Shown: one piece after another, positions 17,101-25,384 of the stretch | Numbering within the stretch: the stretch's first letter is position 1 | Layout: each line of letters opens with the position of its first letter | DNA from: TMED27 sp964350695 | GTDB lineage: Bacteria; Pseudomonadota; Alphaproteobacteria; Micavibrionales; Micavibrionaceae | Reading direction: 5' to 3' | Assembly: GCA_964350695.1 (NCBI GenBank) | Contig: CAYGKM010000011.1 | Coordinates: forward strand, 8,601-72,600 | DNA length: 64,000 nucleotides | Translations under genes and position numbers: made by a program | Notes under the pieces: model-generated | The model's database searches: none | What the model was told of the DNA's origin: nothing | Seen by the model: only the letters and a program-made list of their open reading frames with translations

Positions 17101-18971
17101 TCAAAGTTTGCTTTGGATTTTTCGATGTCCAAAGGCCTGTTTGCGTCTTCCTTTTCAAGAAGGAAATCATGAATCCAAATGGCGTTGTCTTCATCTTTGG
17201 GATGAATTTCAAACGGTAATTCGGCAATTGCGCGCAATCCCAGATTTTGCAATATCGGCATGACATCGGAGAGGTTCAGCGGGTTGTCCGGATTATAAAC
17301 TTTCAGGCGCAGTTGGTTTTCTTCGGTATCATCCGGACGGTAGAGATCAAGCTCGAGCATATGCGTGTCAAGGACATCTTCGATTTTTTCGATATCAAAT
17401 ATGGCGTGTTTGGCCCGGTAGCGGGCGGTGTATCCGATGGGGAAAGCTTCGGCGTAGCGCTCGGTCAGGGTTGTGATATTGCCTTCATCCTGATAGGCCT
17501 CGTATAGAGCTTGCGAGAGCATTTCATGCCAAGTCTGACCGGCAGCTTGGAGCATTTTCTCTATTTCAAGCGGATCATAATCCAACTCGTTATTTTGGGA
17601 TATATTAATGGTGAATAAGACCCGTGCAAAAACGGAGTCATCGAGAGATGTGAAAAAGTTTTCACATACACCGCCCAGTTCTTTCTCAAGAATTTTCGAC
17701 ATCCGTTTGCGCAAAGATGTGCCGTAGCGGTCTCTTGGTACGAAAACCAGACAGGAAATGTAGCGGCGAAATTCGTCTTTGCGGATGAAAAGCGCGATGC
17801 GTTGGCGCTCTTGAAGGCGAAGGATGCTCTCGGCGACTTTAAGGAGTTGTTTCGGTGCGATTTGAAACAATTCGTCGCGCGGGTATTTTTCAAGGATGTG
17901 TCTGAGCGCCTTGCGGTCATGCGAACCTTCAATGAAACCTGACATCTCCAGAACGTCTTCTACTTTTTCACGAAGATAGGGCACGTCGCTGACGCTGCGG
18001 GAATAGGTCACGGAGGTGAAGAGACCGAGGAATAGTTTTTCACCTTTGACGTTGCCGTCTTTATCATATGTCTTAATGGCGATGGCATCCATCGGCACGC
18101 GGCGATGGACGGTGGAGAGGCGGTTTGTTTTTGAAATTGAAAGTGGCGGAAGGTTTTTGCGCTTTTCCTGCAGGTTGCGCGGCAAGCCTTCTTCGGTTTC
18201 ACTTATATATGCGGGGCGTACATCGTCATGCAAAAGGCCGAGGCTTGAGCCTTTTTTTGTAGTGCTGACCAGTTCTTTGCCTTTTTCTACGAATTCATAT
18301 TCGCGGTAGCCAAGCAGTGTGAAGTTATCTTGAAGATAATCAAGGAAAGCACAATATTGCTGCACTTCTTTGAGAGGGCGGCGCGTTTTTGCATTGGCTA
18401 GGCCGTCTTTGGCTTCGCTTAGCGTTACGAGCATTTTCTTCCAGTCTTTATTCGCAATATAAACATCTTCAAGAGCGACATAGAGACCTTTTTCAAGTTT
18501 CTCCAGCGCCTTTTTCGGCGGGGAGTCCTTGATCTGAATATGGATATGGGATTGGCGAATTGTTCTATCTGACGGGGTCGCCGATACATCTGTGATGTTG
18601 CCTTTAGCGTCATATTCGATGTTAAGCATCGGGTGCAGCAATAGATCAATCAGAAAGTTGTTCTTGTTCACTTCGGCCACAACAGAGTCTATCAGGAAGG
18701 CTAAGTCGTCACTGACGATATCAATAATGGTGATGCGCGGGCCGTCGCTGACGCCGGTTGAGGAATAGATTTTTAACTTCGGGGAACCGGTTGTACGGTC
18801 TTGTGCCAATTCCCAGTGCGTCTTCGAGACTTCTGCCAGAAGTTTGGCATCAAAATGCTCTTCGTCTTCCTCGTTCATGTGGCTGCAAAGCACGTCTAAA
18901 AGCGTTTTCTGCTTTTGCGTGGCGCTTGCCGGAAGAGACTTAATTGCTTTTTGAACAAGAGCTGGGGACAT
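14175..18971 (-). CDS. NAD-specific glutamate dehydrogenase, large (GDH-180 type)
   Basis: 1598 residues, the size of the large class of bacterial NAD-GDH. The long N-terminal half carries ACT-like regulatory regions; the catalytic part starts near residue 795 with GGLRWSDRHEDFRTEVLGLM followed by the conserved KNSVIVPMGAKGGF lysine region, and the nucleotide-binding stretch includes GVGDMGGDVFGNGMLLS. It oxidises glutamate to 2-oxoglutarate and ammonia with NAD, usually for amino-acid catabolism. No frame break over 4.8 kb. It stands alone, divergent from the SRAP gene with about 106 bases between the starts. Confidence 0.96.
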   Translation of the reverse strand: MSPALVQKAIKSLPASATQKQKTLLDVLCSHMNEEDEEHFDAKLLAEVSKTHWELAQDRTTGSPKLKIYSSTGVSDGPRITIIDIVSDDLAFLIDSVVAEVNKNNFLIDLLLHPMLNIEYDAKGNITDVSATPSDRTIRQSHIHIQIKDSPPKKALEKLEKGLYVALEDVYIANKDWKKMLVTLSEAKDGLANAKTRRPLKEVQQYCAFLDYLQDNFTLLGYREYEFVEKGKELVSTTKKGSSLGLLHDDVRPAYISETEEGLPRNLQEKRKNLPPLSISKTNRLSTVHRRVPMDAIAIKTYDKDGNVKGEKLFLGLFTSVTYSRSVSDVPYLREKVEDVLEMSGFIEGSHDRKALRHILEKYPRDELFQIAPKQLLKVAESILRLQERQRIALFIRKDEFRRYISCLVFVPRDRYGTSLRKRMSKILEKELGGVCENFFTSLDDSVFARVLFTINISQNNELDYDPLEIEKMLQAAGQTWHEMLSQALYEAYQDEGNITTLTERYAEAFPIGYTARYRAKHAIFDIEKIEDVLDTHMLELDLYRPDDTEENQLRLKVYNPDNPLNLSDVMPILQNLGLRAIAELPFEIHPKDEDNAIWIHDFLLEKEDANRPLDIEKSKANFEKAFTKIWCKSMENDGLNRLILSANTNWHEITILRTYVRYLKQIRFPFSRPYTEKALNNNPTMSRLLIDLFKAYHDPQNGKKADDLAEKITKDITKALEKVDALDEDRILRMMVTMISATLRTNYYQRQKDGSAKTYLSIKLDPPKIPEVPAPKPYREIFVYSPRVEGVHLRGDKIARGGLRWSDRHEDFRTEVLGLMKAQMVKNSVIVPMGAKGGFVVKTPTNSRQEFQIEGIECYKTLIRGLLDITDNRDGEKIIPPQNVVRRDGDDPYLVVAADKGTASFSDIANGLSQEYGFWLDDAFASGGSAGYDHKKMGITARGAWESVKLLFRELNHNIQEQDFDAIGVGDMGGDVFGNGMLLSEHIRLVGAFNHLHIFCDPDPDPKTSFKERKRLFEGVKGWDEYDTKLLSKGGRIFERSEKTLKLTPEIQKRFDLHSDKVTPNELMHAMLTARTDLMWFGGIGTYIKSTSETDTDVGDKANDAIRINGNELKAKVVGEGANLGVTQLGRIEFAEKGGLINTDFVDNSGGVNSSDLEVNIKILLSDVMNSKGNTMDLQGRNKLLEKMTDDVANLVLRNNYQQAQAISLAELQAKENLQMQEDFIKYLEREKGVNRKLEGLPDDEKIESRLRIGKGLTRPELSILVSYAKIGFTQDLLASDIPESPDMKDWIINYFPDDLRKKYEKEIKRHRLAREIVATSMANSLINRMGPTFLKAKMKKTGTTAAQIAKAYIIVRDAYSLRSLWDQIEGLDNKVPAEVQLKAMREIAQLSEHAVTWFLTRLGRDLDIGREIEDFGKGIEILRKDMTSLFTPNLAETVKLRAAAGERDGLPKDLAEQIALMPVLSSACDIIRISLEQKTDLIETAHTYFEVGEQFHMAWLRQQARFLPSDDHWQAEATRGLVDQLFGCQAALTMRILRDTKSKSGKDQSLAQKWLEDHTDQVKQIEPLFVDLRRAGTIDLPMLIIAEQRLRNLAGV

Positions 18972-19077
18972 AGTGACCGTTCTTTTTTGTTACGACTTGC
19001 CGATAGGCATATCCAAAAGCGTATGATACATCAAGAGAGTAAAATCCAGAATTGCTAATTTATATTATTTTTTTCAT

Positions 19078-19767
19078 ATGTGTGGTCGTTTTGCTTTTCA
19101 TCTCCCGCCTAACAAACTCAAAGAGCTTTTGGGTTTGGATAATCTATTGAATATCAAGCCGCGATACAACTGCGCACCGATGCAAGAGCAAACGATTGTT
19201 ATTAAAAACCGTATGGGTAATGCCCGTTGGGGGTTTCGGCCTGAATGGGCGCGGGAAGATGACCCTGCCATGGCGGCGAAGATGATCAATGCGCGCAGCG
19301 AAACGGTGCACGAGAAACCTTCTTTTAAAGACAGTTGGGTGAAAGGGCGGCGATGCCTTATCCCCGCCAGCGGATTTTATGAGTGGAAAAAGCGTGAGGG
19401 GAGCGGGGAAAAACAGCCTTATTATATTTCATTGCGCGAACTTGATGTTCTTTGCTTTGCCGGGCTTTGGTCGAAAATTGGTGATCAGGTTACGTTTACG
19501 ATTTTAACGAAGGCCGCCGATGGGGAGCTTGCCGATATTCATCATCGCGCGCCTGTCATGATTTCACTGGAGCATGCTGCGGATTGGTTTAGCGGGGCGG
19601 AAGAAATTGCGCGCGGTTTGGTTGAGGTATCAAGCGCAAAGGCGTTGGAGTTTTATCCGGTGTCTTCCGATGTCGGGAAAGTTGCGAATGATTATTTGGG
19701 CCTTTTGGATAGAGCTGAGAGTCCTGCGCCAGAAGAAACGTTTTCTAATCAGCGGCAGCTTTTATAG
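19078..19767 (+). CDS. SRAP-family abasic-site processing protein (YedK/HMCES-like)
   Basis: 229 residues. The catalytic cysteine is residue 2 (MCGRFAFH), exposed after removal of Met, and the other conserved parts follow: YNCAPMQ, INARSETVHEKPSF, RRCLIPASGFYEW and the histidine of DIHHRAPVMI. Proteins of this family form a covalent link with abasic sites in single-stranded DNA to protect them. The last 23 bases overlap the end of the converging thioredoxin-like gene. Confidence 0.93.
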   Translation: MCGRFAFHLPPNKLKELLGLDNLLNIKPRYNCAPMQEQTIVIKNRMGNARWGFRPEWAREDDPAMAAKMINARSETVHEKPSFKDSWVKGRRCLIPASGFYEWKKREGSGEKQPYYISLRELDVLCFAGLWSKIGDQVTFTILTKAADGELADIHHRAPVMISLEHAADWFSGAEEIARGLVEVSSAKALEFYPVSSDVGKVANDYLGLLDRAESPAPEETFSNQRQLL

Positions 19768-20308
19768 AGTCGATTTGTTTCACGAGATCGTCATACTCCC
19801 AATCTGCGCCGATAATTTTGCTGCGCATCAGGCCTTGGGAATCAATTAAAATTGTTTCGGGTAGTTTAAAGGTCTGGAAGATTTTTTGCGTGATATTGGT
19901 GTTTTCATCCCATGCGAAGATGACATTTTCGGGAGGAGCGCTTAAATTTTGTTTTTTCAAAAATGCGTTCATTGCCGCTTCGTCTATGTCCGAGGACAGC
20001 GCGATCAGCGCGATGTTTTGTTCCTTCGCGGCCTTTATCAGGAGCGGTATTTCTTTGATACAGGGCGGACACCATGAGGCCCAAAAATTCAGGATTATGG
20101 GTCTGCCTTTAAAGTCTTTTGCAGCAAGCGTTTTGCCGTCTTTGTCGGTGAAGGTGAAATCAGGCAGGGGGGCGATTGTGGCTGCTCCAATCGGGCTTTG
20201 CGGGGCGATTGTAATGTCTTTTGTTGCGGGTTTACGGCTTTCAAAGTATAGCGTCGCGCTATAGGTAAGGCCGGCGATGATTACAAAAAGGATGAGGTTT
20301 GTTTTCAT
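19745..20308 (-). CDS. Membrane-anchored thioredoxin-like protein (ResA/CcmG/TlpA family)
   Basis: 187 residues with an N-terminal membrane anchor (about 4-21) and a periplasmic thioredoxin fold with the active site NFWASWCPPCIKEIP near residues 71-85. The region before it, FTFTDKDGKTLAAKDFKGRPIIL, is typical of TlpA/ResA/DsbE. Its ATG overlaps the ccsA stop (ATGA), so it is the third gene of the ResB-CcsA operon and most likely reduces apocytochrome c cysteines before heme attachment. Its 3' end overlaps the SRAP gene tail to tail. Confidence 0.9.
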   Translation of the reverse strand: MKTNLILFVIIAGLTYSATLYFESRKPATKDITIAPQSPIGAATIAPLPDFTFTDKDGKTLAAKDFKGRPIILNFWASWCPPCIKEIPLLIKAAKEQNIALIALSSDIDEAAMNAFLKKQNLSAPPENVIFAWDENTNITQKIFQTFKLPETILIDSQGLMRSKIIGADWEYDDLVKQIDSIKAAAD

Positions 20309-21984
20309 GATTTTTGCGTCTTTATTTTAAGTGTTAATGCGGAGATGAGAATGATTTCTGCGGCGCAGAAGATTGCGAAGCCTTCGGCAACGCCGTCAAT
20401 AAATCCATAAGAATGCAGACCGACAGACAGCAAATTTACGCCGAACCATGCAAGCGCGATGATGATGTTAAGCGCCGCCATGAGGCTGACGAAGCCGAGG
20501 GGTTTAATGTGGCTGGATAGCCGCCCATGCTGCACCCAGAGCAGCCACAGAACGATCAGCAGCGCGCCGTTTTCTTTCGGGTCCCAGCCCCAGAAACGCC
20601 CCCAGCTTTGGTCGGCCCAAATGCCGCCAAGGATTGTGCCAAAGGTTGTGAAAAATAGCGCGAGCAATGAAAGGTGGTAGATATTTTGCTGCAGTTTAAG
20701 CCAAAGAATCGGGGCTTTGTTTAAGGCTTTTGCGATGAGCGCGGTATGGGCGAGCATGGCAGTGAGGATGCACACACCGTAGCCAATTGTGATGCAGATC
20801 ACGTGAGTTGCCAGCCAGAAATTGGTATTAAGAACCGCGACTAAAACTTCGAGGCTGTCGCCGTTTTTGATGAGCGCGGGGCTGATTGCAAGAAGCGCAA
20901 GGGCGCTTAAAGTGCCTGCCATGAGGGGCACGGATTGCTTTTTACGCACGGCGAATATGAGGCCAAGGCTTGCGCAGATCAGGCTGACGAAGAGCACGGA
21001 TTCATAAAGCGTACCGACGGGCGGGCGATCAAGTATATAGATGCGAAGGGCAATGGAGGCGGCGTGTGCGGCGATGCCGATTATCGTAAGCACAAAGGCG
21101 GTTTTTGAACGTGAAGAGAGCGCCGCAATAAACCCCGCCGCATAGAGGGTTATGATCCAGAGATAAGGTTTTATGCTGCGGTAAAATTCTTCGGTTTTAA
21201 GGCGAGTCTCGGAATATCCGTTTTGGCTTTGGGTTTTTGTTATCTCTTTAATTTGCTCTATGGCGGCGCTCCAGTTTTGTGCGTTTCCTGCTCTGTAGGC
21301 TTGCCCGGCCTCGTTCCATTTTTCGAGGAGCGCGGCAGAGGGTGGAGAGCCGTTGCCGCTGAGGAGCATTTCCCAAGGCGAGAGCCATAACCCTGTCTCC
21401 CATTGCGCGGGCAGGACTTTGAAGGCCGTGCTTTGAGCGCCTGCGGCCATCATCATTTGCGCGGGTTCGCTTTTGGGCTTGAGGTCCAGGAAACGGGTTT
21501 GATTGCCGCCGCTTTCAATCGGCATCAGTGCGGAGAAGCTGCGCAGTAAGTTTGTGTAACCGAGGGCTTTATCATGGAGCGTGAGGAGCGCCTTTTCATC
21601 ATCTGTGAGGACAGCGTTGTCTTTTGCGATAAGTTCTTCAACATAGCCTTGGGTTTTTTCCAAGCCTTTGAGGAGGTCTTCATAGGAAAAATAAGTACTG
21701 CTTTTATCCAGTTCGAATTGGTTTTTTATTGTGTCGCGGCGGATTTCGAAAACAGGTTCTTTGATGGCGTTTGCGGGATCGAAGATGGTTTTGGCGAGCC
21801 ATGCGCTTGCCCCTTGTTCATCTCCTGATATTAATTTTTTTTGAATATCGGCGAAGCTCTGAATTGGTTTTATGCGGCCTTCGTTAAGGATCGGCAGGGA
21901 TTCGAAGTTGCGTATATTTAGCTCTTGCGCCTGCGCGGGCAAGGCGATGAATACGCAGAGAATAAGCGTGAGGAGACGGATCAT
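20305..21984 (-). CDS. ccsA: System II cytochrome c synthetase subunit CcsA (ResC-like), long form
   Basis: 559 residues. A signal-like first helix and a periplasmic N-terminal region of some 240 residues (ESLPILNEGRIKPIQSF, then charged helical sequence) precede eight or so membrane helices. The heme-handling WWD-type motif is at about 456-473, WADQSWGRFWGWDPKEN, flanked by conserved histidines (ATHVICITIGYG, VQHGRLSSH, GLHSYGF). Together with ResB it ligates heme to apocytochrome c at the periplasmic side. Both junctions in this operon are ATGA overlaps. The extended N-terminus is not present in the short CcsA of chloroplasts and many bacteria. Confidence 0.88.
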   Translation of the reverse strand: MIRLLTLILCVFIALPAQAQELNIRNFESLPILNEGRIKPIQSFADIQKKLISGDEQGASAWLAKTIFDPANAIKEPVFEIRRDTIKNQFELDKSSTYFSYEDLLKGLEKTQGYVEELIAKDNAVLTDDEKALLTLHDKALGYTNLLRSFSALMPIESGGNQTRFLDLKPKSEPAQMMMAAGAQSTAFKVLPAQWETGLWLSPWEMLLSGNGSPPSAALLEKWNEAGQAYRAGNAQNWSAAIEQIKEITKTQSQNGYSETRLKTEEFYRSIKPYLWIITLYAAGFIAALSSRSKTAFVLTIIGIAAHAASIALRIYILDRPPVGTLYESVLFVSLICASLGLIFAVRKKQSVPLMAGTLSALALLAISPALIKNGDSLEVLVAVLNTNFWLATHVICITIGYGVCILTAMLAHTALIAKALNKAPILWLKLQQNIYHLSLLALFFTTFGTILGGIWADQSWGRFWGWDPKENGALLIVLWLLWVQHGRLSSHIKPLGFVSLMAALNIIIALAWFGVNLLSVGLHSYGFIDGVAEGFAIFCAAEIILISALTLKIKTQKS

Positions 21985-23084
21985 GGTTTGCGCCCCCTCA
22001 TCACCAAAACAGGGTGAAGCAAAAGCCCGAGGCCGATAATCAGTGCGCCAATATAGGGGAATAGCCAGCCTTTATTTTCCACAACGGCGAGGATGGTCAT
22101 TTCCATTTCGGGGGTTTGGCGGAATGAGGATTGAAAGAAGGTGTAGCCTTTATAGCGTAGCGGCGCATTCATTTCGATTCGCGCGGGCCATTCGAGGTTT
22201 CCGTCCTTGACGACCACATCGGAGTGATAGCCGCGCGCCATTTCTGTGCCTTCGTAATCATCTTTGACGAAGTCTTTGAGGGCGATGGAGAAAGGCAGCG
22301 TATTTTGTGCTTTTCCAAAGATGAGGGTGTATGCATCGCCATTGACGGTGAACTCTATGGGTTTGGGCATGCCGTCAAAGCCGATATAGGTGCCGTCTTT
22401 ATCTGTGCCGGAGATTTTAAATTCCAACCCTGTAAGGTTGGCTTCTGGCTCGGTTTCTTCGGGGGCGTTTTTTAAATCCATAAAGGCGGCCATGGATTGA
22501 TAGGTTTTGCCCTCGCGGGCTTCACGTTTTTCGATTGCGCAGTTATTACACCAGCTTTGTACCTCTATTTTGAAGGGCAGCGCCGAGGTATCCCAGTTTT
22601 TGATTTTCTCATAGGGAAGGCGGGCGATTTCCTCGCGGTCTTTGAATATGCTGAGATTGCGTTCGGTGTAGCTGTAGATATAGGGCGTGGCGCTGCCTTC
22701 TGGGATCAGCATATAGGATTCACGGGCGAAAACGGCCGTGAGCAAGCCGCCGATAAGCAGGATTAATGCGCCGAAATGAGAGAGAATGATGCCGCTTTTG
22801 CGCCAGCTCCATTCGCTTTTTAGCAGGAATTTGAGGGTGAGGTTCAGGCTTAATAGTCCAAGGATGAGAAAGCCGCCCGGTAGCGGTATAGGCCCTGCCC
22901 AGAACACAAAACTGGAGAAAAACATTTCATGGGCGCGGAAAAGCCCAATCCATCTTTGGGCGATTGTTCCGGCAACGAGAAGGACGATCAGCGCAGGCAT
23001 CAGCCAGAAAACCATCTCGGCTTCGGCGAGTTTATGGAGCGCGTTGAGCACGGGATTTGACGCTTTTTTTGCCATGCAAGACAT
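21981..23084 (-). CDS. resB: System II cytochrome c synthetase subunit ResB/Ccs1-like
   Basis: About 367 residues from ATG at 23084 (or 364 from 23075). Three N-terminal membrane helices, a periplasmic domain, and a last helix near the C-terminus (LFPYIGALIIGLGLLL) give ResB topology; motifs include LSHFGALILLIGGLL and LRYKGYTFFQSSF. A SWCNNC pair lies in the periplasmic domain. An open frame runs some 900 bases further upstream, but that extension is antisense to dnaX and crosses the SRP RNA gene, so it is not coding. Stop overlaps the ccsA start (ATGA). Confidence 0.85.
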   Translation of the reverse strand: MSCMAKKASNPVLNALHKLAEAEMVFWLMPALIVLLVAGTIAQRWIGLFRAHEMFFSSFVFWAGPIPLPGGFLILGLLSLNLTLKFLLKSEWSWRKSGIILSHFGALILLIGGLLTAVFARESYMLIPEGSATPYIYSYTERNLSIFKDREEIARLPYEKIKNWDTSALPFKIEVQSWCNNCAIEKREAREGKTYQSMAAFMDLKNAPEETEPEANLTGLEFKISGTDKDGTYIGFDGMPKPIEFTVNGDAYTLIFGKAQNTLPFSIALKDFVKDDYEGTEMARGYHSDVVVKDGNLEWPARIEMNAPLRYKGYTFFQSSFRQTPEMEMTILAVVENKGWLFPYIGALIIGLGLLLHPVLVMRGRKP

Positions 23085-23139
23085 GTATAGGAAACTATGG
23101 TGCGTTTCAATGATAAGGCATGGGAATTTATGAGAAGGT

Positions 23140-23228
23140 GGAAGACGGACACGACCCGAGAAATTACTTACGGCTGCTGGCTTTCGCCCCTGACCGGGTT
23201 GGGCAATACTTCGCCCGCGCCGCCTTCC
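23140..23228 (-). ncRNA. ffs: Signal recognition particle RNA (4.5S-like, small type)
   Basis: On the minus strand the core GGTCAGG-GGCGAAAGCC-AGCAGCC matches the universal Ffh-binding helix 8: the GNAA tetraloop and the asymmetric A/C-rich loop (GGTCAGG opposite AGCAGCC) are intact. The ends, GGAAGGCGG (23228-23220) and CCGTCTTCC (23148-23140), pair over nine bases with one G-U, closing a rod of about 90 nucleotides. A well-formed promoter lies immediately upstream. The RNA acts with Ffh in co-translational membrane targeting. It lies between resB and dnaX, opposite in direction to dnaX; exact ends are estimates. Confidence 0.87.
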
Positions 23229-23234
23229 GAGTTT

Positions 23235-23263
23235 TATATAGGGGTATCGCCCAAAAAACGCAA
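23235..23263 (-). promoter_or_regulatory. Sigma-70-type promoter of the SRP RNA gene
   Basis: On the minus strand TTGCGT, 17 bases, then TATATA, placing the start six to seven bases on at the first G of the RNA near 23228. The spacing and the fit with the folded RNA end support each other. The dnaX start codon is only some 45 bases upstream of the -35, on the other strand. Confidence 0.65.
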
Positions 23264-23306
23264 GTCCTGCCTTGCCCGATATATGGAATCGTCTTAGGTT
23301 TAGGGT

Positions 23307-25040
23307 ATGTCTGAAAAACAAGCCGCATATAGAGTTCTCGCCCGTAAATACCGTCCGCAAAATTTTGATGAGTTGATTGGTCAGGACGCGCTGGTGCGTA
23401 CGCTGTCCAATGCCATCGAATCCGGACGCGTTGCGCATGCGTTTATGCTCACGGGGGTGCGCGGTGTGGGGAAGACAACAACGGCGCGAATTATTGCGAA
23501 AGCCCTTAATTATAAGGATGGGCCAACAGTTGGGCCGACGGATGATTGTGATATTTGCAAGGCGATCTCGCAGGATCGGCATCCTGATGTGATCGAGATG
23601 GATGCGGCGAGTAATACAGGCGTTGAGAATATCCGCGAAATTCTGGATGGCATTCGCTATGCACCCTCTGAGGCCAGATACAAGGTTTATGTGATCGACG
23701 AGGTGCATATGCTCTCGAAGAGTGCGTTTAACGCGCTTTTGAAAACGCTGGAAGAGCCGCCCGAGCATGTGAAGTTTATTTTTGCGACCACCGAGATCCG
23801 CAAAGTACCGATTACCGTGCTGTCGCGCTGTCAGCGGTTTGATTTGCGGCGCGTTGATATCCCTACGCTTTCCGCGCATTTTGTTTCTATTTGTGAGCAA
23901 GAGGGCGTAAAAATTGATGACGTTGCGGTGGCGATGATTGCGCGCGCGGCGGATGGATCTGTGCGGGACGGGCTTTCTATCCTCGATCAAGCGATGGCGT
24001 TAAATAGCGAACTGATTACGGCGGAAACCGTTGAAGATATGCTGGGGCTGGCGGATCGCGCGCGGAGTATGGATTTGCTTGAGCATGCGCTATCGGGGAA
24101 TATGCCTGAATCACTCGAAATCATGGATGATCTTTATCGTAGCGGCGCAGACCCGCTTGTGATGATGCAGGATTTGCTCGATCTCAGTCATATGTTGACG
24201 AAGCTTCGCGCTGTGCCGGAAGCGAAGGACATGAAGCAAGGCATGACGCAAGACCAAGTGAACCGCGCGGCTGATATGGCGGCGCAGCTTTCGATGCCTA
24301 CATTGGCGAAAACGTGGCAGATATTGCTTAAGGGTTTATCGGAAGTGCAGCTTGCGCCAAACCCGCAAAGCGCGGCAGAGATGGTGCTTATTCGTTTGGC
24401 GTATGCTGCGGATTTACCTGACCCTGCGGAGCTTTTAAAGACGCTCAAGGATAATCCTGCGCCAGCCGCGAGTACAAGCGCAGCCAGTGTTTCGGCAGAG
24501 CCGCCGCAAAGCGCGCCGACCAGTCGGTCTTCTGCAGGGCCATCAGGCGGCGTTTCCGCGCCGGCCAGCGTTGAAATCCCCAAAGGGGGTTCTCGGGGCG
24601 GTAGCGAGATGGCGGCGCTAGCGACCTCATTAGAGATTGTCCCTGATTCTGATCCCATGGTTATTCCGCAGATTAAAACGCTGGAAGATGTGGTGCAGGT
24701 TCTTGAGATTGGGGGTGAGATTTTGCTGTCCTCACAGGTTTATCAATTTGCGCATCTCGTGAAGCTTGAAGAAGGGCGTCTGGAAATTCGCCCCGAAGAA
24801 GAGGCTCTTCCGAAATTTACGCAGGATTTAGGGGCTGCGCTCAGCCGGATTACCGGCAATCGCTGGATGGTGAGTGTGTCAGGTGCGGCAGGGCAGCCGA
24901 CATTGGCGGAAAAGGCCGATGCGGCGCTTTCGGCAGAGCGCGAACAGGTTTTGAATACACCTATCATGAAAGAGGTTTTGGCGGTCTTTCCTGATGCGGA
25001 ATTAAGGGGTATAAAGTATATTCAAGATCAAGAAGGATAA
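23307..25040 (+). CDS. dnaX: DNA polymerase III subunits gamma/tau
   Basis: 577 residues. AAA+ clamp-loader domain at the start: YRPQNFDELIGQD, Walker A GVRGVGKTTTAR (about 49-60), Walker B VYVIDEVHMLS, sensor FIFATTEIRKVP and arginine-finger region VLSRCQRFDLRR. The middle and C-terminal parts hold the collar and the tau-specific region, joined by a Ala/Ser/Pro-rich linker near 385-430. Of the four zinc-ligand cysteines of the E. coli protein only the last two (CDIC) remain, which is not unusual in alphaproteobacteria. It loads the sliding clamp and, as tau, links the polymerase to the helicase. ybaB follows five bases later. Confidence 0.96.
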   Translation: MSEKQAAYRVLARKYRPQNFDELIGQDALVRTLSNAIESGRVAHAFMLTGVRGVGKTTTARIIAKALNYKDGPTVGPTDDCDICKAISQDRHPDVIEMDAASNTGVENIREILDGIRYAPSEARYKVYVIDEVHMLSKSAFNALLKTLEEPPEHVKFIFATTEIRKVPITVLSRCQRFDLRRVDIPTLSAHFVSICEQEGVKIDDVAVAMIARAADGSVRDGLSILDQAMALNSELITAETVEDMLGLADRARSMDLLEHALSGNMPESLEIMDDLYRSGADPLVMMQDLLDLSHMLTKLRAVPEAKDMKQGMTQDQVNRAADMAAQLSMPTLAKTWQILLKGLSEVQLAPNPQSAAEMVLIRLAYAADLPDPAELLKTLKDNPAPAASTSAASVSAEPPQSAPTSRSSAGPSGGVSAPASVEIPKGGSRGGSEMAALATSLEIVPDSDPMVIPQIKTLEDVVQVLEIGGEILLSSQVYQFAHLVKLEEGRLEIRPEEEALPKFTQDLGAALSRITGNRWMVSVSGAAGQPTLAEKADAALSAEREQVLNTPIMKEVLAVFPDAELRGIKYIQDQEG

Positions 25041-25045
25041 GGCAG

Positions 25046-25369
25046 ATGATTAATTTTAAAGACATGATGAAGCAAGCGCAGCAGATGCAGCACAAGTTGC
25101 AGGAAATGCAGGAGAAGCTCAAAGACGTGTATGTCGAGGGACAATCAGGCGGCGGGCTGGTGAAAGTTACCGTGTCTTGTGCCGGTGTTGTTTCAAAAAT
25201 TGAAATTGATCCTTCGATCGTTAAGGCTGATGATAAAGAAACCCTTGAGGATTTGATTATCGCGGCAATGAATAATGCCAATGATGTTAAAGACGAAAAG
25301 ATCAAGGTCGAGACCGAAGGTATGATGGGCGCGATGGGATTGCCGCCCGGGGCGCAGTTGCCGTTTTAG
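25046..25369 (+). CDS. ybaB: YbaB/EbfC-family nucleoid-associated protein
   Basis: 107 residues, full family length. Helical N-terminus rich in Met and Gln (MMKQAQQMQHKLQEMQEKL), then the strand region VEGQSGGGLVKVTVSCAGVVSKIEIDP, and a final helix with LEDLIIAAMNNA. The protein forms a dimer that binds DNA. The dnaX-ybaB pair is conserved very widely; recR, which often follows, is replaced here by an exonuclease III gene. Confidence 0.94.
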   Translation: MINFKDMMKQAQQMQHKLQEMQEKLKDVYVEGQSGGGLVKVTVSCAGVVSKIEIDPSIVKADDKETLEDLIIAAMNNANDVKDEKIKVETEGMMGAMGLPPGAQLPF

Positions 25370-25384
25370 GCTTGGTTTTATCGT

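Noticed and set aside
23520..23590. Loss of two zinc-ligand cysteines in DnaX
   Set aside because: Real when compared with E. coli, but the zinc site is often degenerate in alphaproteobacterial DnaX, so it is not notable.
23085..23990. Long minus-strand open frame in phase with resB
   Set aside because: It is antisense to the start of dnaX and runs across the SRP RNA gene; its composition (Arg/His-rich, no membrane pattern) is unlike ResB.
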